Below, piece by piece: positions 1 through 6,850 of a stretch of DNA of 10,179 bases (position 1 is its first letter; every line of letters starts with the position of its first letter). Made by a program: the position numbers and the translations under genes. Under the pieces are notes generated by a model. The model searched no databases. It was given only the letters and a program-made list of their open reading frames with translations, and was not told where the DNA came from. This DNA comes from Nitrososphaerales archaeon TH5894 (GTDB lineage: Archaea > Thermoproteota > Nitrososphaeria > Nitrososphaerales > Nitrososphaeraceae): assembly GCA_014523485.1 (NCBI GenBank), contig JAATVK010000145.1:1-10179 (forward strand), read 5' to 3'.

Positions 1-136
1 AAAAAAGAAATTCAATAGTATAATTAGAAATAATAATCAAGTAGTTTTACAAAGATAATAAATAAAATAATTATTGAGAATCACTAATTTTTTATGCTAT
101 GTATCTATTAATAATACATATATGTATATTGATAGA

Positions 137-262
137 ATGAAATGTTCTAATTGTGGAAAAGGTGAGATTGTAACCCCTAATCCCAATCAATCTATTGATG
201 ATTATTTGAATACAAAAAAATGTAGTAATTGTGGTAAGACTGGAACCTGGGAAATGGTCTAA
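137..262 (+). CDS. Small double-CxxC (zinc-ribbon-like) protein, 41 aa
   Basis: The reading frame gives a 41-residue protein with two nearly identical CSNCGK motifs, at residues 3-8 and 29-34. The four cysteines (C3, C6, C29, C32) are arranged like the two knuckles of a zinc ribbon and probably bind one zinc ion. The 22-residue linker is polar. I chose the ATG at 137 because it falls directly before the first knuckle. The frame is open upstream to a TTG at 74 and an ATG at 122, but the extra residues are unlike a zinc ribbon. Such mini-proteins are common in archaea, and their roles (nucleic-acid or protein binding) are mostly unknown. No neighbour on the same strand suggests a pathway. That it is a gene is inferred from the duplicated motif; the function is unknown. 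Confidence 0.6.
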   Translation: MKCSNCGKGEIVTPNPNQSIDDYLNTKKCSNCGKTGTWEMV

Positions 263-350
263 CGAAGTGAATTTTCTAAAAGAATTTAACAATCATTTTG
301 TTTATACCCAAAATTAATAATAGAGATAAAATAATATTTGAAAGAATAAT

Positions 351-734
351 TTATCTTAAATCTTCCAATAAACTATCATCACGATAATTGTTTGGATCTA
401 ATCTGAATCCTCTTGTATTTTCATATGGAATATCATTTAGTTTAAGATGGTAGTCCAAATTTCGTCTTTTAAATTGCTTTGTAAGCCATAGAACGAATTG
501 CTGTTCAAGAGTTATTCCTTCTTCCTTGGAAATTTCCGGAAAATTTACTATCAATTTTTCTATAAGAGAAGGGTCAAAATATATGTTGAAGAAATCCCAT
601 CCTAAAGCAGCACCGTTAGATGATACTTCACAATTAATTTGTGTGCTCACAGAAAATTGCAAATAGTCTATTAATTCAACTATTTTCTTTCTTTCTTTAT
701 CAAAATTCAAGCAAGACCCAGAGATTATAACCAT
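351..734 (-). CDS. Hypothetical protein, 127 aa
   Basis: I do not recognise this protein. It is soluble and mixed-charge, with no signal peptide or membrane segment. It opens with a hydrophobic strand (MVIISGSC) followed by a helix-like DKERKKIVELIDYL segment. A GWDFFNIYFDP stretch lies in the middle and an acidic, arginine-containing tail (RDDSLLEDLR) ends it. I chose the ATG at 734. A TTG at 761 would add nine residues, but it lies very close to the TATA-like element at 768-777 and would fall upstream of the expected transcription start near 747. The gene is monocistronic, with the nearest same-strand gene (the deacylase) about 0.5 kb upstream. The coding call rests on length and balanced composition in an AT-rich region. 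Confidence 0.6.
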   Translation of the reverse strand: MVIISGSCLNFDKERKKIVELIDYLQFSVSTQINCEVSSNGAALGWDFFNIYFDPSLIEKLIVNFPEISKEEGITLEQQFVLWLTKQFKRRNLDYHLKLNDIPYENTRGFRLDPNNYRDDSLLEDLR

Positions 735-767
735 TGGTGGTTTTTCTGAGAATTTTTTCAATACTAA

Positions 768-777
768 TATATATAAA
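768..777 (-). promoter_or_regulatory. TATA-like promoter element of the 127-aa hypothetical gene
   Basis: The minus strand reads TTTATATATA here, preceded by purine-poor AT-rich DNA. Its centre is about 39 bases before the ATG at 734, so a start site about 26 bases downstream would leave a leader of roughly 13 bases. In DNA this AT-rich such matches arise easily by chance. Confidence 0.3.
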
Positions 778-795
778 AGTATAATATAAAAACAA

Positions 796-819
796 AACTA
801 AAAAAACCCTTTTTTAGTT
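796..819 (-). terminator. Perfect 10-bp inverted repeat with a T-run; possible terminator or small-RNA 3' end
   Basis: AACTAAAAAA (796-805) and TTTTTTAGTT (810-819) are exact reverse complements separated by four bases (ACCC). On either strand the transcript would form a short A/U hairpin containing a U-run. It lies about 430 bases past the deacylase stop and just before the promoter of the next minus-strand gene. It could end a long deacylase 3' UTR or an unrecognised RNA. The weak A/U stem makes this uncertain. Confidence 0.3.
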
Positions 820-1252
820 GTTTACTATCACACAATAAAAAATCTTAAGGCTTGGCACTAGTAGGTTTAAAAATTATGATTAGGAAATTTAAGTAGAAGC
901 AACTTTTCTTTAGTCCCTTTTTTAGATGTTGAAATAGAAATTGATGATGAATAATTCAAAAGATTATTGAAACTAAATAAGAATATAGCTTTTACATAAT
1001 TTTATGGTATATAAGAATATTCCTAATTATTCCTTCGTTCTTCTCATAAAGTTAATGATTTAATATTTTTATGCATTTAAATTTCTGAATGACACTTAAT
1101 GTATCTCTTTATTATCTTTGAGTTTTATATTTGTTCTATTAATATGTCTTTTTCCTTTTTATAACAACAAAAAAATAAGAAAGCTTAGAAATATGACTAA
1201 ATTTCATTACTAATAATATCTAAAAATATTTATTCTTACAATTATATTGAAC

Positions 1253-2062
1253 TTATAATTTGATTACTTCTAAATCAATATCCTTTATTAAATTCAGTAT
1301 TCTTTCTTTTTCATTACCTAAACCCTTTTGGTCAATTATTATATGTGTAACTTTTTCGTAACATTTTGAAATCATTTGGTTTAGCATATCCTTATTAATA
1401 TTAGATAAATTGTATTTATTTGCTATATGGCCTATTCCATATTCAGTATTTAGTATTAGGCGATTAAATTTGGAACCATAATGATTTCCTCCTAATCCTA
1501 TTGCAATATCTTTTGCAGGAGAAATCTTTTTTGTTAATATAGCTAATAAAGAATTACATACAAATGATGCATTCTCAAGATTAATCCATTGGTCTTCTGA
1601 GGAACCTATTTCAATAAACATGACGGGTTTTTTTATACTAGTGGGACCATGATGTGTAGTTTCTATAGTTATATCACACAAAGGAACCTTTTCTCTTAAT
1701 TGGAATATTTTTAAAAGATAATTCTTTTGCAATGAAGGATATGCAATTCCTAACTCAAAATTGTTTCCGCCATAAGAATTTGTAAAATAATTTCCTGGAA
1801 AATGACAGGTCAAAGATGGAATCTTACTTTTTGATTGATGTCTAGAAAGAAAAATCAAAACATCAGCAGAGTCGTTGCATTCGACATCCATACTATCAAA
1901 AAATAGTAACTGGCGTGGAGATACAAACATGGATATATTATCGTACAAAGGAGAAGTAAAATAGTAATTTTTTATTTCTTTAAATTTTTTGTCTTCTTGT
2001 AAATATTTTATCATTGTTCTACTGGCTGGATCAATTTCCGAAGTAATTAGTGTAAACAACAT
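1253..2062 (-). CDS. dtdA: D-aminoacyl-tRNA deacylase, archaeal DTD2/GEK1 type
   Basis: This 269-residue protein matches the archaeal/plant DTD2 (GEK1) family, which hydrolyses the ester bond of D-amino acids mischarged on tRNA (for example D-Tyr or D-Asp). Recognisable family blocks appear in order: FLSRHQS (71-77), TCHFPGN (85-91), ETTHHGPTS (134-142), FIEIGSSEDQW (149-159), GLGGNHYGSKF (189-199) and GHIANKY (211-217). The histidine-rich ETTHHGPT and GGNHYG blocks are the hallmark of the fold and probably form its metal and active-site region. The length is normal for the family (about 270 residues). It is cytoplasmic with no membrane segment. The ATG at 2062 sits about 25 bases after a TATA-like element, consistent with a leaderless mRNA. 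It stands alone, divergent from a small unknown ORF. Confidence 0.93.
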   Translation of the reverse strand: MLFTLITSEIDPASRTMIKYLQEDKKFKEIKNYYFTSPLYDNISMFVSPRQLLFFDSMDVECNDSADVLIFLSRHQSKSKIPSLTCHFPGNYFTNSYGGNNFELGIAYPSLQKNYLLKIFQLREKVPLCDITIETTHHGPTSIKKPVMFIEIGSSEDQWINLENASFVCNSLLAILTKKISPAKDIAIGLGGNHYGSKFNRLILNTEYGIGHIANKYNLSNINKDMLNQMISKCYEKVTHIIIDQKGLGNEKERILNLIKDIDLEVIKL

Positions 2063-2080
2063 ATGATCATCATCTAAAAC

Positions 2081-2092
2081 TATAATATTTTA
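2081..2092 (-). promoter_or_regulatory. TATA-like promoter element of the deacylase gene
   Basis: The minus strand reads TAAAATATTATA, centred about 25 bases before the deacylase ATG. That spacing would start transcription at or next to the start codon, giving a leaderless message. Confidence 0.4.
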
Positions 2093-2131
2093 GTAATTAC
2101 ATCAACTAATTTATTAAATTAAAATCCAAAA

Positions 2132-2139
2132 CATTTAAC
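2132..2139 (+). promoter_or_regulatory. TATA-like promoter element of the 65-aa ORF
   Basis: CATTTAAC lies about 27 bases before the ATG at 2163, the spacing expected for a leaderless archaeal transcript. The match is degenerate. Confidence 0.3.
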
Positions 2140-2162
2140 ATTAACGCAAAACATCTTAAAGT

Positions 2163-2360
2163 ATGAGTAATTGGGAAGAAAATAATCAAGACGATCGGGA
2201 TGATCTCAATATTCTTACTTTACCCAATATAAAATACATAGTCGAAGGATTAAATGTATTACTTCAAACTAACTTGGATGGAGAAAAGAGATCCCAAGTT
2301 ATTAATTTAAGAGAAAAACTAATCAATAGGTCCAGTTCAATTATAAACGATTTTAATTGA
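2163..2360 (+). CDS. Small hypothetical protein, 65 aa
   Basis: I do not recognise this protein. It begins with a strongly acidic, asparagine-rich segment (residues 4-15). Two predicted amphipathic helices follow, at about 21-37 (PNIKYIVEGLNVLLQTN) and 40-60 (GEKRSQVINLREKLINRSS), like a small helical-hairpin protein. There are no cysteines, signal peptide or membrane segment. A TATA-like element at the right distance and an ATG start support it as a gene. It is convergent with L19e, with 29 bases between the two stop codons. No function can be proposed from the sequence. Confidence 0.55.
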   Translation: MSNWEENNQDDRDDLNILTLPNIKYIVEGLNVLLQTNLDGEKRSQVINLREKLINRSSSIINDFN

Positions 2361-2364
2361 TTCA

Positions 2365-2389
2365 AATATTATTTTTTCTTTTGAACCCT
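2365..2389 (+). terminator. T-rich tract between convergent genes; possible terminator
   Basis: Right after the stop of the 65-aa ORF the plus strand is mostly T, including TTTTTTCTTTTG, flanked by a short TTCAAA/TTTGAA inverted repeat. Archaeal transcription often ends at T-tracts. It could serve the plus-strand gene; evidence for the L19e side is weaker. Confidence 0.3.
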
Positions 2390-2836
2390 TTATTGTGATT
2401 TCCAATCTTTCACGGTATCTCTTAAGTGACTCAAGGATCGAATTTGACCACCATTAATTTTTTTATACAAAGACCAATATATTTCACGGTTAACATCATT
2501 TCTATCTTTTAATACTTTCAAATGGTATCTCATTGCTCTTATTTTTTTTACGTACAACTCTTTTTTTCCTGTTCTTGCTGTTTTACGACCTTTTTTAGAT
2601 CCAGCTCCGGTTCCATGTTTCTTTTTTATATCTAATTTTGCCTTAGCTTTACCTCGAGAGGTTCCTTTAGGCTTTGATGTCCATATAACTCCATTTTTAA
2701 CTAAAGATCTAATATCTTCTCTCGTTATAGAATCCGCTATATCATCAAGCTTATCAGGTTCGAATTTAACTCGATTAGAACCAACACCAAGCATTCTAGC
2801 GACTAATTCACGTTTCTTTTTAAGATTTACAACCAT
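2390..2836 (-). CDS. rpl19e: 50S ribosomal protein L19e
   Basis: This 148-residue protein is the archaeal/eukaryotic large-subunit protein L19e (eL19), which binds 23S rRNA. Typical family features are present: the N-terminal KKKRELVARMLGVGSNRVKF block (5-24), the DIRSLVKNGVI segment (41-51), the basic linker KGTSRGKAKAK (57-67), GTGAGSKKGRKTAR (76-89), and a helical C-terminal half with IRAMRYHLKVLKDR. The length is usual for archaea. It is the second gene of a pair: the L32e stop ends only two bases before the L19e ATG. A Shine-Dalgarno-like AAAGGAG at about 2848-2854, inside the end of L32e, lies about 11 bases upstream and supports this start. L18 and S5, which commonly follow in archaeal clusters, are absent. 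Confidence 0.97.
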   Translation of the reverse strand: MVVNLKKKRELVARMLGVGSNRVKFEPDKLDDIADSITREDIRSLVKNGVIWTSKPKGTSRGKAKAKLDIKKKHGTGAGSKKGRKTARTGKKELYVKKIRAMRYHLKVLKDRNDVNREIYWSLYKKINGGQIRSLSHLRDTVKDWKSQ

Positions 2837-2838
2837 AT

Positions 2839-3261
2839 CTATCCATTCTCCTTTATTTGTGATTTATTTTGTGATTTAGAATCTTTTCCTGGGTTCAAAA
2901 CTTTAAAACCCAATTCAGCTGCTTTAGTCAAAATTTGTTTTTTCTTTAATTTTCCAACTATATGTCCTATTCTTACAGCATCTTTTTTTGAATCTAATGA
3001 TAACAGATCATTAGTATTGTAGACTAAATTATCAACATATCCTGATGGATGAAGTCCTCTAGCGACCTTTGGACCTCTATATCCAACTTTTACTAATTGA
3101 GGGACGCCAGAAACTTGTCGTCTCATTTTATTATCTTTGCCTTTAGGCTTCCTCCAGTTTTCTGCAAGCCTGTCATATCTCCAGCTTTCTTGTCTTACAA
3201 AATCCGGTCGATGTTCTGATATTTTTTTCCGTTTTTCTAGCAGTTCCTTATTAATAACCAT
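2839..3261 (-). CDS. rpl32e: 50S ribosomal protein L32e
   Basis: This 140-residue protein is large-subunit protein L32e (eL32). Diagnostic segments are the RPDFVRQESWRYDRLAENWRKPKGKDNKMRRQ region, then GYRGPKVARGLHPSGYVDNLVYN, and the late IGHIVGKLKKKQILTKAAELGFKVLNP stretch. The tail is polar and rich in K, S and Q. The ATG at 3261 gives the start MVINKELLEKRKK. An in-frame TTG at 3294 would add eleven residues (MKIKILFKRLL) that are not typical of the family, so I reject it. It is the first gene of a two-gene unit with L19e and diverges from the superoxide dismutase gene. In most archaea L32e lies between L6 and L18, so this pair has been separated from the larger cluster. Confidence 0.96.
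   Translation of the reverse strand: MVINKELLEKRKKISEHRPDFVRQESWRYDRLAENWRKPKGKDNKMRRQVSGVPQLVKVGYRGPKVARGLHPSGYVDNLVYNTNDLLSLDSKKDAVRIGHIVGKLKKKQILTKAAELGFKVLNPGKDSKSQNKSQIKENG
2848..2854 (-). promoter_or_regulatory. Shine-Dalgarno-like site for L19e
   Basis: AAAGGAG on the minus strand lies within the last codons of L32e, about 11 bases before the L19e ATG. It suggests that this internal operon gene is translated by ribosome binding, unlike the apparently leaderless first genes nearby. Confidence 0.55.
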
Positions 3262-3373
3262 GAGTAAGCGTTTAAATAGAATTTTAATTTTCAATAAATA
3301 TGTTTCCCTCAGAGAAAGAAAGTAGGTATGAAATCAACTCAATGTTAGAAAATTAAATTAGATAACACAAAGG

Positions 3374-3383
3374 TTAATAATTA
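3374..3383 (+). promoter_or_regulatory. TATA-like promoter element of the superoxide dismutase gene
   Basis: TTAATAATTA is centred about 22-23 bases before the ATG at 3401 and preceded by the purine-rich AAAGG, a possible BRE. This fits a leaderless or very short-leader transcript. The AT-rich background limits certainty. Confidence 0.35.
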
Positions 3384-3400
3384 CAAAAAAAAATACATGT

Positions 3401-4024
3401 ATGGGAAAATATGAATTACCGCCTGTACCTTATAGTTATGATGCACTAGAACCATATATTGACGCAAGAACTATGGAAATACATCATACAAAACACCATC
3501 AAACTTATACAGATAAACTCAATGCAGCACTTGAGAAATGTTCCAGTGAAATTCAAGAAAAAGATATTGTGGAAATATTATCTAATCTTGATCAAGTTCC
3601 TGCTGATCAAAAAAGTGCAATCAACTTTAACGGAGGAGGATTTGATAACCATCGAATATTCTGGCATAACATGCAAGCAAATGGAGGAGGTGAACCAACT
3701 GGACCTATTGCTGATGCAATAAATTCGTCATTTGGAAGTTTTTCAGACTTTAAAGAGAAATTCTCTTCTACTACCGCATTAATTCAAGGGAGTGGTTGGG
3801 GTTGGCTTGTCTATAATCCATCTACCAAAAAAGTAGAATATAAAGCAATGCCAAATCAGACCAGTCCAAGAACAGAAGGTTTGATACCACTTTTAGGATG
3901 TGATGTATGGGAACATGCATACTACCTAAAATATCAGAACAAACGACCTGACTACATTTCTGCTTGGTGGAGTGTTATAAATTGGAAAGACGTTTCGCAA
4001 CGTTTTGACAAGATCAATACATAA
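3401..4024 (+). CDS. sodA: Superoxide dismutase, Fe/Mn family
   Basis: This 207-residue enzyme converts superoxide to hydrogen peroxide and oxygen in the cytoplasm. The full family signature is present. The four metal ligands are H28 (in MEIHHTKHHQ), H84 (in GGGFDNHRIFWHN), D168 and H172 (in DVWEHAYYL). The second-sphere pattern resembles Mn enzymes: glycine at 80, where Fe enzymes usually carry the active-site glutamine, and a glutamine at 153 (in PNQTSPR). Metal use in archaeal members cannot be fixed from sequence alone. Length and both domains (helical N-terminal, alpha/beta C-terminal) are complete, and no signal peptide is seen. The ATG at 3401 gives the normal start (MGKYELPPVPYSYDAL). 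In an aerobic archaeon it would protect against superoxide. It is a single gene, divergent from L32e. Confidence 0.97.
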   Translation: MGKYELPPVPYSYDALEPYIDARTMEIHHTKHHQTYTDKLNAALEKCSSEIQEKDIVEILSNLDQVPADQKSAINFNGGGFDNHRIFWHNMQANGGGEPTGPIADAINSSFGSFSDFKEKFSSTTALIQGSGWGWLVYNPSTKKVEYKAMPNQTSPRTEGLIPLLGCDVWEHAYYLKYQNKRPDYISAWWSVINWKDVSQRFDKINT

Positions 4025-4027
4025 AGG

Positions 4028-4052
4028 TTTTCTTTTCAATTACTTTTTTATA
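4028..4052 (+). terminator. T-rich tract after the superoxide dismutase gene
   Basis: Three bases after the SOD stop the plus strand becomes T-rich, with TTTTCTTTTC and then TTTTTTAT. T-tracts of this kind act as terminators in many archaea. There is no clear hairpin. It lies between convergent genes. Confidence 0.4.
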
Positions 4053-4067
4053 ATTTCATATGTAATC

Positions 4068-4637
4068 TTAAGTAATACGAAAATATGAAATTATTTTATT
4101 AATCAATGGCTTGAATTTTTTATAATCATCACTATTACTAGTGAATTCAATATGAAATACATTATTAGGGTTTTTTAGAAAAATATATTCATCTTTATTT
4201 ATAACTAATCCCGATTGTGGAGGCGAAAATGTATATTGTATATATTTATTTATCTTGGACTTATCTTCTACATTGGTTATATTTACATTCGTTATAGTTT
4301 TCTTTAGTATTTCTGAATATGAATTGAAGTGCTTAGAAAAAGTAATTTCTGGATTTAGAATTTTTGATTTAATTGTAAAATATTCCTGAAATGTATCTAG
4401 AGAAGACTCTAATGGAGAAATGAAACTAATTATTATAGAGAGATCATTATCAGAAAATTGATCTCTAAATTCAACATATGTCCAATTTGATGGATACATT
4501 AATTCAACAGAATATCTTTTATTTTCATACAATGTAAAATCATTTGTAAACGTAGATGATTCTGCAAAAATTTGATTGAAATTAAAAAATAAAAATAAAA
4601 ATGATTGTAATAATACTAATAACCAGATTAAATTCAT
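4068..4637 (-). CDS. Secreted PsbP-like domain protein, 189 aa
   Basis: The N-terminus is a hydrophobic signal segment (residues 2-20) followed by NQIFA, so Sec-type cleavage after A25 is plausible. The mature part begins FTLYENKRYSVELMYPSNWTYVE. This 'stretch of disorder, then Y-x-V/I-x-Y-P-x-x-W' pattern is typical of PsbP-like (DcrB/LpqN-related) domains, which are common in secreted proteins of ammonia-oxidising archaea. A later FHIEFTSNSDDYKKFKPLINKIISYF segment fits the last strand and helix of such a domain. Several N-x-T/S sites could be glycosylated. The molecular role is unknown; a cell-envelope or periplasm-like location is inferred. The only ATG in the right place is at 4637. It lies 85 bases downstream of S10 on the same strand but is probably transcribed separately. 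Confidence 0.7.
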   Translation of the reverse strand: MNLIWLLVLLQSFLFLFFNFNQIFAESSTFTNDFTLYENKRYSVELMYPSNWTYVEFRDQFSDNDLSIIISFISPLESSLDTFQEYFTIKSKILNPEITFSKHFNSYSEILKKTITNVNITNVEDKSKINKYIQYTFSPPQSGLVINKDEYIFLKNPNNVFHIEFTSNSDDYKKFKPLINKIISYFRIT

Positions 4638-4722
4638 TTTATATTTTTAATATTAATATAGGTTAATCCTTAATATCATAAAAATTGGTAAAAGATTATT
4701 TGTTAGACATAATTATAAAAAT

Positions 4723-5031
4723 TTAAGTGAGAGATACTTCGATATAGACATCATCAGGTATTCTCAATCTCATAAGTTGTCTAATAGCTTTATCATCCGC
4801 ACCTAAATCAATTACTCGTCTATGAATTCTTAACTCATATTTATCCCATGTATTTGTCCCTTGTCCACATGGAGATTTCCTTGTTACTACTTTCATTTTT
4901 TTTGTAGGCAGTGGATAAGGACCTTTTAAATTTATGCCACTTTTTTCACCGATTCCTTTTATTTCAGAACAAACACCTTCTAAGGTAGAAAGATTAGTGC
5001 TTGTTAGTTTTATTCTAGCTTCCTGGGGCAT
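4723..5031 (-). CDS. rpsJ: 30S ribosomal protein S10
   Basis: This 102-residue protein is universal ribosomal protein S10 (uS10), part of the small-subunit head. The sequence shows ARIKLTSTNLSTLEGVCSEI at the N-terminus, GPYPLPTKKMKVVTRKSPCGQGTNTWDKYELRIHRRVIDL in the middle (the S10 loop and its signature), and LRIPDDVYIEVSL at the end. The length is normal for archaea. It follows aEF-1-alpha after 15 bases, an arrangement conserved across archaea, so the two are almost certainly cotranscribed. A weak GTGA Shine-Dalgarno-like element lies upstream of the ATG. Confidence 0.97.
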   Translation of the reverse strand: MPQEARIKLTSTNLSTLEGVCSEIKGIGEKSGINLKGPYPLPTKKMKVVTRKSPCGQGTNTWDKYELRIHRRVIDLGADDKAIRQLMRLRIPDDVYIEVSLT

Positions 5032-5046
5032 TATAATATTTCACTT

Positions 5047-6354
5047 TCACTTCTTTTCATATTTTTCTGTAATGGATTTAATAACTCCAGCAGCAATCGT
5101 AGTACCCATATCTCTTAATGCAAATCTACCGATTTCAGGGAATTCTTTGAAAGTTTCTATAGCAAGAGGTCTGACTGGTCTAATTCTTACAATTGCTGCA
5201 TCACCTGTCTTAAGAAATTTTGGTTTTTCTTCCAAAACTCCACCAGTTTTAGGATCAATTTTGGCAACAAAATCTGATAAAGTCGCGGCGACTTGTGCTG
5301 TATGAGCATGTAAAACTGGAGTGTAACCTGGCGCCATAGCAGTTGGATGATGGATTACTATTATTTGAGCTTCGAATTCTTTAGCAACACTTGGAGGTTT
5401 ATCTGGATGTCCTATAACGTCTCCTCTATGAATAGATTTTTTGTCAATTCCTCTTAAATTAAATCCTATATTATCACCTGCTTCGGCTGAATTCATCTGG
5501 GTATGATGAGTTTCTATAGATTTAACTTCTCCCGATACTCCTGCAGGCATGACTATTACCTTATCATTAGCTTTGACAACACCTGTTTCTACTCTCCCTA
5601 CTGGAACAGTACCTACACCAGTAATTGAATATACATCTTGAATTGGAATTCTTAATGGTTTCCCAATTGGTTTTTCTGGGGACTCGAAAGAATCAAGTGC
5701 TTCTAATAAAGTCGATCCCTTATACCAACCCATATTTTCAGATTTTTTTGCTAAATTATCACCTTTCCATCCAGAAACAGGGACAAAATTTACTTTACTA
5801 GTATTATAACCTACCATTTTGAGCATTTTTTCTGCAATACCTTTGACTTCATTATATCTTGCTTCTGAATAGTTGGAATCATCCATTTTATTTAATGCAA
5901 CAACTACTTGTCCTACTCCTAATGTTCTGCAGAGAAATGCATGTTCTCTAGCTTGGCCTCCCGGTTCCGTTGCGGCTTCTGTTTCCCCTGGTTTTGTGGA
6001 AATAACTAATATAGCCACATCAGCTTCTGAGGCACCTGTTATCATATTTTTAATGAAGTCCCTATGTCCAGGGGCATCAATTAATGTAAAGAAGAACTTA
6101 GAAGTTTCAAATTTCTGAAAAGCTAAATCTATGGTAATTCCTCGATCTCTTTCATCTTTAATACTATCTAAAACCCATGCATATTTGAAAGTATCACCCT
6201 TACCAGTAGCTTCGGATTCTTTTGCAAACTGTTCTATAGTCCTTTGATCAATAACTCCTAAATCAACCATTAAATGGCCTACAATAGTAGATTTACCATT
6301 ATCTACATGTCCTGTAACCACGAGATTCATATGTGGTTTTTTGCTTGAACTCAT
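5047..6354 (-). CDS. tuf: Translation elongation factor aEF-1-alpha (EF-Tu homologue)
   Basis: This 435-residue GTPase delivers aminoacyl-tRNA to the ribosomal A site. The GTPase motifs are complete, numbered from the ATG at 6354: G1 GHVDNGKST (15-23), G2 RGITID (71-76), G3 DAPGH (93-97), G4 NKMD (155-158) and G5 SGW (194-196). The two beta-barrel domains follow, including PIQDVYSITGVGTVPVGRVETG and the ending GRFALRDMGTTIAAGVIKSI. G1 has Asn where most family members have His (GHVDHGKST). An in-frame ATG at 6372 would add six residues, but it is only a few bases from a strong TATA box, so the true start is almost certainly 6354. It is the first gene of a pair with S10 and divergent from the pterin dehydratase. 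Confidence 0.97.
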   Translation of the reverse strand: MSSSKKPHMNLVVTGHVDNGKSTIVGHLMVDLGVIDQRTIEQFAKESEATGKGDTFKYAWVLDSIKDERDRGITIDLAFQKFETSKFFFTLIDAPGHRDFIKNMITGASEADVAILVISTKPGETEAATEPGGQAREHAFLCRTLGVGQVVVALNKMDDSNYSEARYNEVKGIAEKMLKMVGYNTSKVNFVPVSGWKGDNLAKKSENMGWYKGSTLLEALDSFESPEKPIGKPLRIPIQDVYSITGVGTVPVGRVETGVVKANDKVIVMPAGVSGEVKSIETHHTQMNSAEAGDNIGFNLRGIDKKSIHRGDVIGHPDKPPSVAKEFEAQIIVIHHPTAMAPGYTPVLHAHTAQVAATLSDFVAKIDPKTGGVLEEKPKFLKTGDAAIVRIRPVRPLAIETFKEFPEIGRFALRDMGTTIAAGVIKSITEKYEKK

Positions 6355-6378
6355 ACACGGAAGAGTATTCATCTGCTT

Positions 6379-6391
6379 TATTTATATTTCG
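6379..6391 (-). promoter_or_regulatory. BRE/TATA promoter of the aEF-1-alpha-S10 operon
   Basis: The minus strand reads CGAAATATAAATA: a purine-rich BRE-like CGAAA joined to a canonical archaeal TATA box. The TATA centre is about 28 bases before the ATG at 6354, placing transcription start within a few bases of that codon. This is the best promoter in the window and decides the start codon of the gene. Confidence 0.7.
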
Positions 6392-6504
6392 ATTATCAAA
6401 AAATGAATCTCTTCTGGGAAGACAAGAGAACATAAAAAATTAAATTATTTTGCTTTAACAATTATAGTAAAATACATTAATGGTCAACAAGTAATTATTT
6501 TTAG

Positions 6505-6789
6505 TTGAATAATTTTAAAAAACTTTCTGATAATGAAATTGAAGTAAAGTTAAAAGAACTAAGAAACTGGGAGATCCAACAAGGTAAGTTATGTAAATCT
6601 TTTGAATTTAAAAATTTTACTCAAGCCTTTGGTTTTATTACCAAGATAGCATTAGAATCAGAAAAATTGGATCACCATCCAGAATTATTTAATGTTTTTA
6701 ATAAAGTGAAAATTTTTTTATCTACACACAAAATTAATGGGTTAAGTGAATATGACTTCATATTAGCAAAGAAAATTGATGACCTTTAA
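6505..6789 (+). CDS. Pterin-4a-carbinolamine dehydratase (PCD/DCoH family)
   Basis: This 94-residue protein belongs to the family that dehydrates 4a-hydroxytetrahydropterin to recycle the pterin cofactor of aromatic amino acid hydroxylases. The family motif is intact: an E at 53 followed by LDHHPELF (55-62), an F in VFNKVKIF, the H of LSTHKING and a downstream D. The two conserved histidines of DHHP are catalytic in known members. Length is normal (about 95-110). A TAG codon sits immediately upstream in frame and no ATG or GTG occurs near the front, so translation must use the TTG at 6505. The physiological role in archaea is unclear, since pterin-dependent hydroxylases are rare there. It is convergent with the broken glutamine synthetase. 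Confidence 0.9.
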   Translation: MNNFKKLSDNEIEVKLKELRNWEIQQGKLCKSFEFKNFTQAFGFITKIALESEKLDHHPELFNVFNKVKIFLSTHKINGLSEYDFILAKKIDDL

Positions 6790-6850
6790 GAATACATAAA
6801 ATTAATAAATTAATATTTAATTAATACTACCTAAAGTTCTTCATTATATT

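Larger units (their letters stand above)
735..1252. other. Gene-poor AT-rich intergenic region (about 0.5 kb)
   Basis: All frames are broken by stops within a few codons. I see no tRNA-like fold, no GTTCGAANC-type T-loop and no long repeat. Its only distinctive contents are the promoter-like element near its left end and the inverted repeat at 796-819. It separates two minus-strand genes. The 3' end of the deacylase transcript must lie here, but its exact position is not evident. Confidence 0.6.

Noticed and set aside
3137..3325. Plus-strand ORF of 62 codons opposite L32e
   Set aside because: Antisense to the N-terminal half of L32e; no protein-like features.
4934..5305. Plus-strand ORF of 123 codons opposite S10 and aEF-1-alpha
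   Set aside because: It lies antisense to two clearly conserved genes and its protein shows no family features; it is a shadow frame.
5873..6118. Plus-strand ORF of 81 codons inside aEF-1-alpha
   Set aside because: Antisense shadow of the conserved GTPase domain.
6355..6372. Upstream ATG of aEF-1-alpha at 6372
   Set aside because: It is only about seven bases from the TATA box and would fall outside the mRNA; the extra residues (MNTLPC) are not typical of the family.
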